Shown here: positions 11,602 through 24,754 of the stretch, piece after piece | Position numbering within the stretch: the first letter of the stretch is position 1 | Layout: each line of letters opens with the position of its first letter | NCBI GenBank assembly: GCA_031310005.1 | Contig: CM062383.1 | Span: 124,001-188,000, forward strand | From: Dactylellina haptotyla | Lineage: Eukaryota > Ascomycota > Orbiliomycetes > Orbiliales > Orbiliaceae | Length of the DNA: 64,000 nucleotides | Direction of reading: 5' to 3' | The notes under the pieces: model-generated | What the model was told of the DNA's origin: nothing | The model's input: only the letters and a program-made list of their open reading frames with translations | The model's database searches: none | Program-made: the position numbers and the translations under genes

Positions 11602-12102
11602 AATACTAGAAGAGTCGTGGTAACCTCACCTTTATTCACAATAATATTTCCTGCACGATAATCCAAATACAGAATTTTAGGTTGTGCACTAGCCTCGATA
11701 CTAGTTATGCACAACCTTGTAATAACTAATATGAGAATTTACATGTACGCGTATACGTTTCATCTTAAAGGTCTTTTATCTGGCTGTTCCATTTCAAAAA
11801 CGTAGTAAAGTCGTCGATTGTTCCTACTTTATTATTAATAATATAGTATAGAAGTGTAAAAACCACGATTAAATGCTTATGAAGCCCGTGATATTAGTTA
11901 AAATGCGACTATGTACAGAATATATATGCTAGAATTCAAAATGTGTGACATCTCTCTTTCTACCTGGCCATGGACACCGTGTTCCTCTTCAAGCCATATT
12001 AAAAATAAAATAAAAATGATTGGTACTATATATACTTTTTGACTCGTCAAAGGTGAAATTAAGTTAACGAAGGGGTATATTAAGAGCGTAACGCCAGCTT
12101 TC
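11602..12102. other. Intergenic, AT-rich
   Basis: Convergent 3' ends of the cupin fragment and the WSC gene. No coding signal is recognised. Confidence 0.5.
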
Positions 12103-15100
12103 TTATGGACTAAGGTCCACAGCTTTGTAGACATTCATTCTAAATATGATTTTTATCAGTAAATACTCACAAATCAACGAAGCATTGCATTTGAACTTAC
12201 CGTCTACTGCCACCACATATCTCAGATGCATTGCCCATGCAAGGCATCGTACAATCTACTATCTCCTCTCCGATGAAGGCATTGCTACAATAGCACTCTC
12301 TATAAAGCATCGGGTTGTTAATAACAATATAAGCTATAAAAAAGATGCTCGAAATATACCTTTTGTACTCCAACCCGGCATAGCCATAGTCTAAATTATC
12401 GCAATAATCCAAGCAAAGCGCAACTGTCATATTATCGGTCGCATATTTCTTGTAAATCTTAGTTGATGCACCAACAGCCTTAGCGCCTCCATCTGGAGGG
12501 TCCAGCCAACACCCTGTGTGTTTCCATCCTTCAACACTATCATTTACTACAGGTCCGGTAGATACCGGCTTACTAGTTGTGGTTGTTGTTTTCGTAGTTG
12601 TTGAAAAAGTTGTAGTAGTAACCAATACAATTGAAGATGTAGTGGTTGTAGTGCGGGAAGTGGTTGTTGAGGTAGTGGTAGAAGTAGTGGTAGTAGTGGT
12701 AGGAGTAGTAGTGGTAGTGGTAGTGGTAGTAGTGGTGGGAGTAATAGTAGTGGTGGTAGTGGTAGTTGGGGTAGTAGTTGTAGTCGTTGTTGGTGGCGAC
12801 GACGTAGTACTGGTTGTTGATGGAATAGTGGTTGTTGAAGTGGTAGTAGTCGACGTAGTGGTCCTGAAGGTTGTGGTCGTCGTAGAACTTGGCGAGAAAG
12901 AAGTGGTGGACGTTGTGGAAGTAGAGCTCGCGGTCGTGGTCGAAGAGGTTGTACTGGAACTCGTCGTAGATGTTGTGGTCCTCTGGGTTATCGTGGTCGA
13001 AGAAATTACAGCTCCACTAGGGGTATATCTCAGTTGATCGTAAAAGACGTTCATAAACTTGCCATCGCCACCACAAGGCTGGGTAACGTCGCCGGTGCAG
13101 GACCAGGTACACTTTGAGGCGCTTTCTGGGAAAAAGTTGGAATCTGGAGGTGGCGTATTACCCTAAACCATTTATGTTTTCTTTAGTTCACGTCCTCCCT
13201 GAAGGAAGTTCCTGATTATACGAGCCTTACCTGCCAACATTCTCGATGATATTGCGTCCCTGCGAATATATACTTGTTTCCCAACCCGGTTTCGGCACAC
13301 AATCCAACCGTGGCATTGTTATTTAAATTTGTGTTCTTAGTGAATAACCTCCCACTCGCAGGCTCCTGATAGCATCCCAGATACTTGTACTGTGCCATTC
13401 CATTAGGTAGCAGGGGACCAAGTTGCCTAGCCATAGCATTGCCTTGAAACGCTACCTCATGAAGTCCGAAAGTTAAATCGTTAACATTTAAGACCCAGGG
13501 ATCGGAAACCGAATGGGAGTCGGTGTTCGGAACCATTGGTACGGGCTGAAATTTGACGCTTCCTGTACCGCACTGCCCACTCGCGATATTCTGCCCCTCG
13601 TACAAATCATCCGTCATTGAGGTTGCGAAAAGTTCCGTATTTCCAGGAGGTTTCGATTTCGTGATTATGAGAGGAGATCCACCATCATTGCACATTCGAA
13701 TATTGACTATCGAATTACTACCCGAGGTTACGTTACCAAAATCAAAAGAAAATTTCTTCTCCCATTCACCAGCTGCATTTTGAATTTCAAAGCGAGCTTT
13801 TGGAGCGGTTGAGGCGCTTCCACTCAGCAGTATTTTATCGGATCCACCGTTTGATTCTATCTTTAAGATTGATGCATAGTTCCCAACCCCGTTCACAGCC
13901 TTGAAATTTGCTGTAGTTGTCAAGCTAGCTCCTGGGGCTATCGATTGTCCTGTAGAGGGAAGCGACGATAACTTGAACGCTGGCCCCGCTGAATAAGTGT
14001 TATCACTATTCGCGGTAAGTGCCGAATATGTGATTGCGGTATTATCGATTTGATTTGTCTGCGCGTAGCTGAATTTGGAAATTATAAGATCAGACGAACC
14101 AGTGTTTGATATGGTGAAGCTGACCGAAACGCCCAACGAAGACTCTTGTCCAACAATAACCCCTCCGAAGTCAACAACACCAGGATTGGCCTCCAAATAC
14201 GCAGTTGATGAAACAATAATCCCTCTCAAATTTAACGGCTGAGAGGTAACATATTTGGAGACGCTATTTGTGGTCAGTATATTTATCGCACCCGTTTTAA
14301 CCCCTGGCGCTTCGGACCCTGGTGTCCAGAGCACGTTAAATGTGAAGGTATCCCCTTTCTTGATCTGGGCTGAAGGAAAAGAGGAGTTTTTAACTGTAAA
14401 TGAGTCGTCTGACACTACTGCCCCATTTATTTTGGTTGCAATATTGGCGACACAAGTGACAGTCATATTCTTGGATTGCCCAGTGGTAACTCGATCGAAC
14501 TCGATCGGATCGGTACAATTCAAAGGCAAATTGACTGGCGAACCCAAGGCGACAAGAATTCCAGAGCTGGTTGTCACATAAACTTTGCCATCACCGAATG
14601 CCGGACGTGCAAATTTACCTAAACCACCCGTCGGCGGGAGAGTGATTTCGGTCAAGACGTTATTTTCTGGAACAGCATAGAATGCACGCAAGCCAGAATT
14701 ATTATCACAAACCCAGGCAATACCTGTCCCTTCTTGGTTTTTGAAAGAAGTGACCGTCACCGGCCCCAATCTCCCCCCAATAGTCTTTGCAGATTTACCA
14801 GCCAGGCTGAAAACCGGTTTGCCGTTCCCATCCGCTCCAAGTTTGTAGGCAGCGATAGGCGAACCGGTCGGGCTGAAATAAAAGTATCCGCCCTCCAATG
14901 GGTAACTCCCAGCTCCACCAAATGTTGGATTATCTAGCTGGATAGATTGGATGCAGTTATCTGTGCCGCCGGGTCCGAGTTTGTAACCACCGAGGTCGTC
15001 AAGATTGACGACATACGCCTGAGCACTAAGTTAGTATCCAACTTATATTGCAGCTATTTGGGGCCGCGATAGCTTTATCAAAAGCATACCTTGCCATTCT

Positions 15101-16642
15101 TTCCTCCTGTTACACCCATTCTTGCAACGCCTTTACCTTTGAAGACATTAGGATCGAGAAGAGTTAGCCCCGCGGCACCCAGATCTTTGTCGGCAGCTAT
15201 TATCAAAGACAACAAATAAAATAACTATATCAGTGACATCCTTTCAAATCCTAGTAGTATGGGAAATTTCGTATACCATCTAGCGAAATATAATCGAATG
15301 GTTGAAAATAATCAAAGAGTGACATTTTGCCGGTTGCCGGATCGATTTTCATATTGACGACAGCTTCATCGAGAGTAAGTAGTGGTGTTTTGCCGCTCGC
15401 TGGGGTGTCTTTGTTTTGATGGCCTTCTCCGTTTCCCTGTTCCCAGATAGTTTTCGACCCATTAGTTAGAACTTGCAGACATGTTTTTGTAGGGTAAATG
15501 TAGCATTAAGACGTGCTTACCGTAACAAAGAAGAGACGAGTATTAGAGTCGGTGGAGAGACCCATCCCTCCATGCCAGATTGCTGATCCAGCCCGCTCAC
15601 TCTGAATGCCCGTTCCATCTGGTGGTGCAACAAATGGAGCTGTAGCAGTTGTAAAGACGTTTACGATCTGCTTCTTGGCTACATCAATACCGAAAACCCA
15701 TCCCGTGTCTACCGAGACATCGTGGTTAGCCTAGTTTTGTGTCTTCGTTGGCGACCCTTATCGCCTTCGAGCATTGTAGTGCCATACAGTTGTATTTGTC
15801 ACAGTGTGACCCAAATCTATATTCGATATTACTTAGGATATCCTCTATTCCAGGGTTGTATGAAAATACAACTTACCCTCCATAGACCACACCATTAATA
15901 TAGGTTAAGCTGGGTCGCTGTAGGTGGGTTCCACCCATAAAATATTGGTTGTCATCGCCATCAGATTTGCTCCCATCAATTGTCATGGGATATCCGCCAA
16001 CGTCGGCAAAAGTCACTACATTGATCGCGAAAAACTTATATACGCCATTCAATAATCCAGCCTGATCACCCCTGTACGTCTTGGAGAAAAAGTATATAGT
16101 ATCGGTGAGGGGGTCGATTATAGGTGTCCCTACAATTCCAATTGTGTTTGGTAGGTCACTACATTGGATATCGGAGACGAGGAACGGAGTTGCCACTTGG
16201 CGTGTGCGAATAAGTGTTCCGTTTATGGCATCGATGGCATATATGTAGTTTTGTGTAGATGCGAGGATTACTAATTGCCGTGAACCAGGAGCCGACGGTG
16301 TATAAACCAGGGGTTTGGCGTAAAACTAAAGATGAGGTTACTACAGTCTATCGCTGAAATATCAACAAGGTGCCATCGAATTATTTACCCTTTCGTTTTT
16401 ATTAAACGGTATCCGCCAGAGTTCACCAAAAAGGGCGCTATTGACAACATTAGGGTGAAGATTGTGGTTAGAGAGGTAGCCTATAAGGTCGTGTGTTAGA
16501 AATACTGGCATTTTAACGAGTATTCAAAGACGATAATACCCGACTGTGCTGGATCCGCATCTTGATATTCGTCTGTTGCGGCCACCGCCCTGGCTTGACC
16601 GGTGAAGGTCGCAACTAAGGTGAGTATGAGAAATAACCACAT
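12103..16642 (-). CDS. Large secreted WSC-domain protein (beta-propeller-like N-terminal part, two WSC domains)
   Basis: Eleven exons give 1284 residues: 16642-16540, 16480-16389, 16325-15877, 15816-15788, 15708-15521, 15436-15277, 15196-15090, 15018-13231, 13162-12360, 12299-12201 and 12139-12103. The start MWLFLILTLVATFTG is a signal peptide. The N-terminal 500 residues match a fungal propeller/quinoprotein-like family (NHNLHPNVVNSALFGELWRIPF, GGFGSHCDKYNYTGW, HGGMGLSTDSNTRLFFVT). Two Ig-like choice-of-anchor segments follow (VVDFGGVIVGQESS, SFDFGNVTSGSNSIVN). WSC 1 begins YKYLGCYQEPASGRLF. A long Thr/Ser linker separates it from WSC 2 (HTGCWLDPPDGG, ECYCSNAF). WSC domains bind wall or other glycans; secretion to the wall or medium is inferred. 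No catalytic role is claimed. Exon 4 is only 29 nt and is needed for frame and homology. Confidence 0.85.
12565..13010 (-). repeat. Thr/Ser-linker microsatellite inside the WSC gene
   Basis: On the + strand this is a near-continuous run of GTAGTGGT/GTTGTAGT-type triplets, purest at about 12640-12800. In the gene's reading direction it encodes mostly Thr with Ser and some Pro, a likely O-glycosylated spacer between the two WSC domains. Such runs change length easily by slippage in whole codons. Confidence 0.85.
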
Positions 16643-18148
16643 TTTCTAGACGTCTGTGTTGCTGAGACTAATGTTCATTATCGTAGAACATTGAAAAGGT
16701 TTAAAAATCAAGAATATCATTAAGAATATCGTTTTTAAAAAGGGGAACTGATTGATCATATAATAAATATCAATATATCAAATCTTAATTTCATCGAGGG
16801 GCAAAGTAAGATAGATCGTAGATTATCAGAAATGGACTCCGAATGCCGTGGGCGCCCGGAGTGTTGAGTTGACTAGACGAAATTATAGCAAGCCAGAGAA
16901 AGCCACTTTAGTCGACTTCTCCACCGATCCTTCCTCGCTAGAGGCATCTAGGTTAACCTTACAAAAATCAAGAATTAATGACTTTTTACCGGAAACAACA
17001 TTCCATGACGTCCACCAATAATGCCTCAGAAGTTCACATTTTCTCGTGGGAATCTCTTCTCCAGGAAAAACGTCGTGGGGCGGCACTAAGAGCGCCAAGA
17101 GCGCCACAAGGCAAAATTATAACCAACTTGTCACGGAGCTGGAAATTTATGGTGGAGAATGTCCATAACCTTGATCGCTGGAAGCACTTGGATATTATGG
17201 GATAATAGACTTTCCCATAATACCGGCTTTGTTTTCTATGGGGAATGGAAGGAATCATTATGTAATGCAGGTAATCTCAATTCCCGTGCCATGCTGGACA
17301 ATACCAACACGGCTTCCATCTTGCCTGTGGGCCTCGCCAGAGATCAACAGGGGTATCGAATTTAAAATTTTGTTTATTGATAGTACAACATGTAAAGGGT
17401 TATTCGGAAACATTGATATACATACATTTGCCCGTCTCTTCTTTGAATAGTGGCCGAATAGGAACAAACCCCGGCCGTTACACCTTATTGAATTTGAGCG
17501 CAGTTGGTAAACCGAAAACGACGATGGCAGGTTTCAAATCCTCGGGGATGCAGATCCATACTCCGGACCCAACTGCGAACATTTTGAAGAATAAGTCGCG
17601 TTCCCCTCCTATGCTTATGCATCAGAAATTACCCACAGCTGGTGTTCCCTTAAATTCGTGTCTATACTTTGAGCCGAGAGTAAATTACACAAGAAAGTAT
17701 TGCAGTGCGGAGCCACGAAGATAAAAAACATAGTGATGATACCCAGCAGGCGCTGGTGTTGACATTTTCGCCATACATATGTGCAGATATTCCTCATCCA
17801 TGCGCGCGTGCTGCGACGTTGTGGACCCGTTAATAAGGGGCAGGGGTAAGCCTGCACCATACCAAATGTAACATAGCGCGGGTCAGTGTAACGACAACCG
17901 AAACCAGCAAAGATAAGCAACAATTCGTCAAATTGTTTTGCAGGAAGTGCACGAAAACATCCAGCTTTAGCTTTATAGCTCATTTAGTCTTGTCAAATGT
18001 GGTTATTATAGGTGAAGTCGTCAGGATATCTTTTGCACCGACATTGTTCTTTTCGGAGCATGTTTAACGGCGCTGCAACGCTGCAGCTTCCGACAACGTA
18101 TGCGCCCAGATCTTCGAGAGCCGCTTCAATTGTAGCCTCGCTACGAGC
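16643..18148. other. Intergenic, 1.5 kb, no supported gene
   Basis: Contains the WSC promoter side and the 3' side of the regulator gene. Open frames such as 17615-17983 (minus) have no motif, no introns that improve them and no recognisable family. Confidence 0.45.
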
Positions 18149-20430
18149 TCACCAGCCTCGGATCGTATTCCAGTCTATTGTAGTCCAATCAAGCTGATCC
18201 ATATCTATCTGCATGGCGGCTTGCACGGGCATATCGGGGTAACTCCACGAAGATCCCGCAGTGAAGGAAACCTGGCCCCCACCAATATCCATTGGCATTA
18301 GAAAATCGTCGATGCTCATGCTTGTTCCAGTTTGTTCCTTCGCGCTGGTGTTATCATCTGTATGTGGAAAGTTGATTCTCATTTGCGCTACTTTGCTCCG
18401 GATATCCTCCACCATCCATGGGACAGGTTGTTGTTCGATCGGGGTCCCCTGCTCTATCCACAATGCCTCCCGAGCGCGCCAGGTTTGAAGCACCATTCTC
18501 GCGAAAACAACAAACAGTGGTCTGTTCTCTCGTTTCACGTTTGTACGAATTTGAAAGTTGGTGCTCATTATCTCCCAGGCGTGCCCAGCCCCGGCCATCA
18601 TTGGTCGCCTCCGTAAGCCTTGCAGAATATGAATATATGCCGGCAAGGGAAAATGATAACTGGTGTACCAAATGTATCCTTTGGCGAGAGGAACACTCAT
18701 CAACTTTGTATCGCTCTCAAGCATGATAAGGGCGTAGGAGATATCTTCTTCTTCTGAGGTTTGCCTGGATGAAGAGAGGGAATATTGATTAGAGTAGTGC
18801 TCTAGAAGCTGACACTTTGCGAGAGCGCTCCGTACGGAACAAATTGTCATAAAATGAAGAGGATTCTCTGGATTGCAGTATGTTAGATATCTTTTTTCGA
18901 TGTTCTTTTCCAAAGCTATCAGTTCATCATAAGAGTCCTCTCGGATGCGACGGTGCTCAGCATCCTTTGTGAGATGTATCGTTTTCAAGGATGGGTTGGT
19001 AAAATTGAGATGGAAAGCACTATGACGAGTAAAATCAGCCACTTCACTGCGTAAAACGACGAAGATAGATTCTGTTGGTAAATTATCGTGGAGAATAACG
19101 GGTGGATTCTTCATCTCCGTTCTAAGTTCCGAATCATTAATGTTGAGAGGTAATTTGCAGTCCCAGGTCGGGGCCAAAGTGGCTGTCTTGTAGTCAAACA
19201 TCTCACAAACACGATTATCAAACATAACGATTGACCACCAGAGTCTCCGGCGCATTTCAGCTTCGACTGGCGCACACTTGGCGTTTGAAGCCTCGTTATG
19301 GATCCCCATACGGTGCGCAATCCTGATAGCCACTGCAAGCATTGACGATAATGATCGAGGATCAGTTCCGGGTCTTGCCGAGATGAGATAAAGGAACAGT
19401 GCTGTCAAGCAATCGCGATCGCCAGATCGTAGAAAGTCACAGTTTTGCAAAGCGTGCCGACAGGCAAATTGATAGCTTGCCAACGCGGGGGCCCTTTCAG
19501 TTCCGAACATTGTGTGACATTCCTCATCACTAAGACTTATAACTGAAACACAATAGATACTGAACAATAGCGCTTCAAGGTTGCTGTCTATATTGGCCAC
19601 ATTGGCAGCGCCGTCGATAATGCGAGGCTGTAAAGTTGGGGTGTTTGTGACCTTAAGTAAAGGATTGACGTTGTCAAGATATATCTGCCAGAGCCTGAAT
19701 ATTTGGACTTGGTCAGGGTGTAGGGTGTGGAGGTCGATATTGGACTGGGGTGTTCCAAAGAGGAGGCTATCGTTGTTATCATTATCAAAAGTGCGATCCC
19801 AAACTTGCTTAATGACAGCATCGCGCACGTCTGTGCTATTGTCTTCATCTTCCATCTCTTCCTCATCTGTATCTCGCATCTTGAAAGCCCGGACATTTAT
19901 CAGCGAAATTGGGAAGGTGCAAAAGTAAAATATCTGACGGGAGAGAAAATTGCTTCTTACACTTTGATACATAGCTTGCCAAAGATGTCTAGACAAAGCA
20001 TCCATGAATATAAATATTTTCGCAAATTCCTAGTGCCAATCTTGGGGGCGATATCTTACACTGGTTTTTTTGATGGCTTCCCTGCTTGTTCGCTTGACGT
20101 TGACGGACTGCTAGTATCAACCGCATTTTCTACGAGGACTTCGTCCGCTTCCTCGCTTGGCGAGGAACGATCTTGAGCCGACGGGCGCAAAGGCTCGAAC
20201 TTGATATCATTCCGGCAAAGTAAATTCTCGTAATGTTGAAGACGCTCGATGAGTTCCTTCTCGGGGAATCGACGGCGACGCTGGCGTGGGGTCAATGTGG
20301 CCGGCACACATTGAACCCCAGCTCGCTTGCAATTGGCGCAGGGGAACTTGCGGTCGCACTTAACTTTGCGCTGCTGGCACAGAATGCAGGCCAGTACTCG
20401 CTGCGGCTTGGTTGCTCGTTGTTCAGACAT
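18149..20430 (-). CDS. Zn2Cys6 transcription factor
   Basis: 709 residues from exons 20430-20060, 19988-19961 and 19879-18149; introns start GTAAGA and GTAAGA. The zinc cluster has cysteines 15, 18, 25, 31, 34 and 41 ([18 protein letters not shown]...CKRAGVQC). It is followed by a basic linker [11 protein letters not shown] and a short helical dimerisation segment [13 protein letters not shown]. The middle region is a fungal-specific transcription-factor domain ([50 protein letters not shown]). Exon 2 is only 28 nt. The gene diverges from an MFS exporter across a 677-bp gap that holds CGG-type palindromes. This suggests local or autogenous regulation of the exporter, as is common for such pairs (inference). 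Confidence 0.9.
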
Positions 20431-20548
20431 GATGGTCGTCCTTATAGCTTACGATATGCATTACCTAAGAGGAGGCCGATTTGATGTCGAATTCGAGCTC
20501 GAACTGCGGTAGCCCAACACTGTCAGCAAGCTGGTATTCACCGACGTA

Positions 20549-20700
20549 TCGGGTATTTTATATCACCCGAAGCTCCCGCCCACATTCAACGTTTATCTCG
20601 GACAATAGGAAAACCCGAGCAACAACACAACATGTAAGGCGCCTTCCGAATTTGGATTCACGAGCCATATATGGTAATCACGGGCATTGATGGAACCCGA
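20549..20700. promoter_or_regulatory. Palindromic ACCCGA/TCGGGT sites in TF-MFS intergenic region
   Basis: A perfect inverted repeat TCGGGT-N10-ACCCGA occupies 20549-20570. A second, CTCGG-N13-CCGAG, occupies 20597-20619. Another half-site ACCCGA is at 20695-20700, and a CTCGGG occurs at 20771-20776. Inverted CGG triplets are the usual target form for Zn2Cys6 dimers. The sites lie 120-350 bp from the regulator start and 340-560 bp from the exporter start, so they could serve both. Binding is inferred. Confidence 0.5.
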
Positions 20701-21107
20701 AGGATCACTTCCAGTAATCTCGTGTGTTCTGAAAAACCGAGAACAAGCCTGGACAAGCTTTTGCCAATTCCTCGGGCGATTCTTTAGTTCGATACCACGC
20801 CAATGAATATCCTATTTAAATGGTGTATTTCCGTTGATACCAGCGTGTATACAAATAAAACTCCCACTTCAGCGACCACGATACATATACATAGTACACA
20901 TTTCTTTCAATAGTAAAAGGCACAGGCTTGTTCTATAAGAGTATTGGTTACTAGTTCTGATAAGCCCTTACTATATTCTGATCGCTCTCTTGTTTTTGAT
21001 ACCTCTCGTCTCAGGAGAGCCCCTCCTCTAAAAGATTTTTCTTACCTTTCATACTTTTAGGTCGTATCGAAAGTGCAAAACAATATTGCTGGTGTGGGAA
21101 CTCCATA

Positions 21108-23032
21108 ATGGCGGTCAAGGCAGAAACTCCGCTAGCCTCTCAGAGCACTCCAACATCTCCCGTTATCATCCCTCCCTCAATCACCGATTCGAAATCACAA
21201 GATGGCTCACCATCAAAAACCGATGATCAATCTCAGTCAAAAATGAAGAATATCCTCGTCTTCGTCTCGGTCTTCCTCAGTATGTTCCTAGTTGCTCTTG
21301 ACCGGACGATCATATCAACCGCCATTCCCCAGATAACAGACGAGTTCCACTCTTTGACCGAGGTTGGCTGGTATGGCAGTGCCTATCTCTTAACTTGCTG
21401 CGCTTTTCAGCTTCTATTTGGGAAACTTTACACTCTATACCCGGTCAAAACTGTCCTCCTCGGAAGTATTCTCCTATTCGAAGTTTCCTCTGTTGTCTGC
21501 GGTGCCGCTCCAAATTCGATCGTGTTCATTGTTGGCAGAGCCGTCTCTGGTGTTGGGGCTGCTGGTATTTTTGCTGGAACAGTAAGTAAAAAGTTCATCA
21601 CTTTTTTGTATTCATATTAAAAACTGAATTCGCTGATTTAGACGTCTCACACGTAGATTGTCAGTATCGTTCATATGGTGCCACTTCATAAGCGTCCCCA
21701 GATCCAAGGCCTCTTTGGTGCCCTATTCGGTCTCGCTTCAATCATTGGCCCTTTGGTTGGTGGTGCATTTACGTCAAATGTAACTTGGCGGTGGTGTTTC
21801 TATATAAACCTGCCCCTTGGTGGCGTGGCCATGTTAGTGATCGCAATTTACTTTCATGTCCCGGGTAATGATAACGAAGCGAGTCAACTCCCTTGGGCAA
21901 AGAAAATACTTCATTTGGATTTATTGGGAACTTCTTGCTTGGTCCCTGGTGTTGTCTGCCTCGTGTTGGCTTTGCAATGGGGTGGACAGCAGTATGCGGT
22001 AGGTGAATTATTGATATCTTCTGAATTGATCTAGTGATCCAGACTAATTTATTAACTCATTTACATAGTGGAGTAATGGCCGCATAATAGCATTACTGAC
22101 CGTTATGTCTGTTCTCCTTCTCTGCTTCGTCGCCGTGCAAATATTCGTACCCGAAACTGCGACACTACCAACCCGCATCTTCAAACAACGAAGTGTTGTC
22201 GCCGGATTCTGGCAGACCCTCTGTATTGGTTCAGGAAATTATATCTTTAGTACGCATGTTCTGAATTCCTATTGGCATCAATTACTTCGCAAACTTGACA
22301 AATTTCTAACACAAAATTTGCCTCATAGTTTATTTCTTACCGCTCTGGTTTCAGTCTATCAAAGGAGTATCTGCCGTAGACTCCGGGATTCGACTGCTCC
22401 CGATTATGCTCTCTATTGTCGCTGGATCGATTATCGGCGGCGCTACAACCCCTAAGATCGGATACTATACACCCTGGGCGATATTTGGGTCGTCTTTAAT
22501 GTCTGTTGGTGCCGGTCTTCTCACAACCCTCGAGGTAGACAATACACCGGCTAGCAAGTGGATTGGGTACCAGGTGATTTACGGCCTTGGGATGGGTCTG
22601 TGTTTTCAAGTACCAAACCTTGCAGCGCAGACAGTTTTACCAAAGAAAGACGTACCTATTGGTCTCGCTTTGATGTTCTTCGGTCAATTAATCGGTGCTG
22701 CGGTATTCGTCGCCGTTGGAGAGAACGTCCTTGGAAACCAGCTTGTGCAACGACTATCCAGCATCCCAGGATTTGATAAGACACTGGTGACTGATGGAGG
22801 TGCCACGGCTATAATAAGGAGCGTCCCAGCTGAATTTCGAAGGTCGGTACTGATTGCCTACAACGAAGCTTTGCGTAAGGTTTTCCAGGTTGGATTAATC
22901 ATTTCGTGTCTTACGATACTTGGGGCTCTGGCTCTAGAATGGAGAAGCATCCTTGAGAAGAAGAATGAGTCAGATGTTGGGGGCGAGAAAGGCCACAGCG
23001 CAGATGATAAAGTAAAGAAAACTGAGGTTTAA
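21108..23032 (+). CDS. MFS multidrug/toxin exporter (DHA2-like, about 14 TM)
   Basis: 566 residues in four exons: 21108-21581, 21657-21998, 22069-22249 and 22329-23032. It has a hydrophilic Ser/Pro-rich N-terminus of about 50 residues and then about 14 hydrophobic segments. Drug:H+ antiporter marks are [17 protein letters not shown] followed by WYGSAYLLT, and the motif C-like [17 protein letters not shown] further typical block is [12 protein letters not shown]. The substrate is unknown. The family includes fungal mycotoxin and drug efflux pumps at the plasma membrane. The divergent Zn2Cys6 gene is the likely regulator. No biosynthetic backbone gene lies nearby, so this looks like a stand-alone detoxification pair rather than part of a secondary-metabolite cluster. 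Confidence 0.9.
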
Positions 23033-24754
23033 CGGAAGCTCATGCGGCATAGAATTCCGGCCAGCCATAATATCAGCATATTTAATATTTGTAAATAGTA
23101 GAAAGCGTTTATATCTGCTGAGTAATTTTGTATCTATCTCAAATCTATAGACACTATGTAATATATGTACTTATATCGTAGAAGTTCTCTTGAGTGTAAT
23201 CGGATTTATTTCGCTGTTCATGCCTACGGAAAAGCTAGATAGCGTTGTCATGCCGATTGCCATTCGAAATGCAGTAATCTTCGACAATCTATATATCTGT
23301 CTTGCATGAGCGAAGTACCAGAGACATTTCGAATAAAAGATAGTAATATTGGAGTTTCTAATCGATATGCTCTCTGTCGGATTATGTTGTTCCCGCCCAT
23401 CCGTGATATTAAAGTTTGATCAACGGAAAATATCTCCACAGTGCCAGACGTCTAGACCCATTTAGAGTTTCAACCGTTACGGACACCCCCAGAATTTCCT
23501 CATCGAAGGAACTCTATATATTCGGATATTCGGACTCACAGGAACGGATTGTTCCTCAACGGTTAGTTCAGTCCGCAAGCTTAAGAACTCCAGTCGTCAT
23601 CACAACTTGACTATTTGAGACGCAGCAACGAAAATAACCAGGTTTGGCGAAAATAACAGCACTAAACCATGATTATTTGCTTCACAAGTGCAGGCGCTGC
23701 TAAAACTGTATACCAGAGTCTGGGCATTTCTGGGGCTTCTCATAGAGCATATTGAATTTGAGATTCCGAAAACCAATGCTCTTGCAAGATCTTATATAAG
23801 TTTAGTAGATTGATCGAAAAAACTCAGTCGGATGAGAGGGATAACCCTAGCGGCATTCTCCGTTTGAAATATAGATATTTTTCTGGGGGCATACGCAATT
23901 GCGCAACAATAACGAAGCACTCCCCGAAACCGGAAACTTTGGTACCATGATTTCCATCGATAATATAGCTTTCTAACCACTAAAGGGTAGCTCTTAGCAC
24001 TCCCGCTGTTCATCTTATGAAACTACGTAGCTTGGCACGCCAATAAGGCTCATTTACGAGCTTGAGTATCTTAAAAACGATAGTATCGATTGTGGAGCAA
24101 TGCAAGACATGCGCCGAATTTACATGAGAATTTACAGAAGCCAGACCCCTACAGGGCTTGCAAAGCAAGCCTCCACCAACACAAGGCAAGTGCATTGCCA
24201 CATGGCAGTTGAATCGAAACACAACTGATTTCGCTTTCAATTGGCCGCAACGTCAAAGTTTGCTTGTGTGTCGGCCGCGGTTTAAAACTCATTCCATTTG
24301 AAGTAATATCATTTTGCATTTAGCTTTTTTAAAAACTTTGGACAGACGGAAATTACCAGAATCGGTATTAGAGACACCTGAGCTGGACATGAGACCACTT
24401 GGCTGCCGGACTATTGTTCATTTTCGTTATGGCTACGGCCAACTCCGAAGCCTTGGGGTCTGCAGAGCCTCTCAGGTACTACGGTATCTTTCGCTCGGTT
24501 CACAATGATTCAGATATCCGAAAGGTCTAGATGTCTATATCATGCCACGAGTCAGGAACTTTAATGTTGCTGAGCCCCTGGTTGATTCAAATAATTGTTC
24601 CGAAGTTCCGGAGGATTTTAGGGTGTGGGTAATCCCGTAGCTATATAGATATCATGTTTGCCTATTATACCTTTCAACTCTCTGGGGAAACTTTCTCTTC
24701 AATAATCTAGAAGGGGAAATTGATTTATCGGTCTTCAGGATCGAAGAATTGAAA
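23033..24754. other. Intergenic, 1.7 kb, no supported gene
   Basis: AT-rich. Open frames at 23248-23610 and 23792-24508 have no motif and are not called. The last 300 bp should contain the promoter of the CBM1 gene. Confidence 0.45.

Noticed and set aside
12516-13037. Plus-strand Val-rich open frame
   Set aside because: It is the antisense of the Thr-repeat linker of the WSC gene; triplet repeats stay open in several frames.
17615-17983. 122-codon minus-strand frame
   Set aside because: No motif, no homology I recognise, and composition like random AT-rich DNA.
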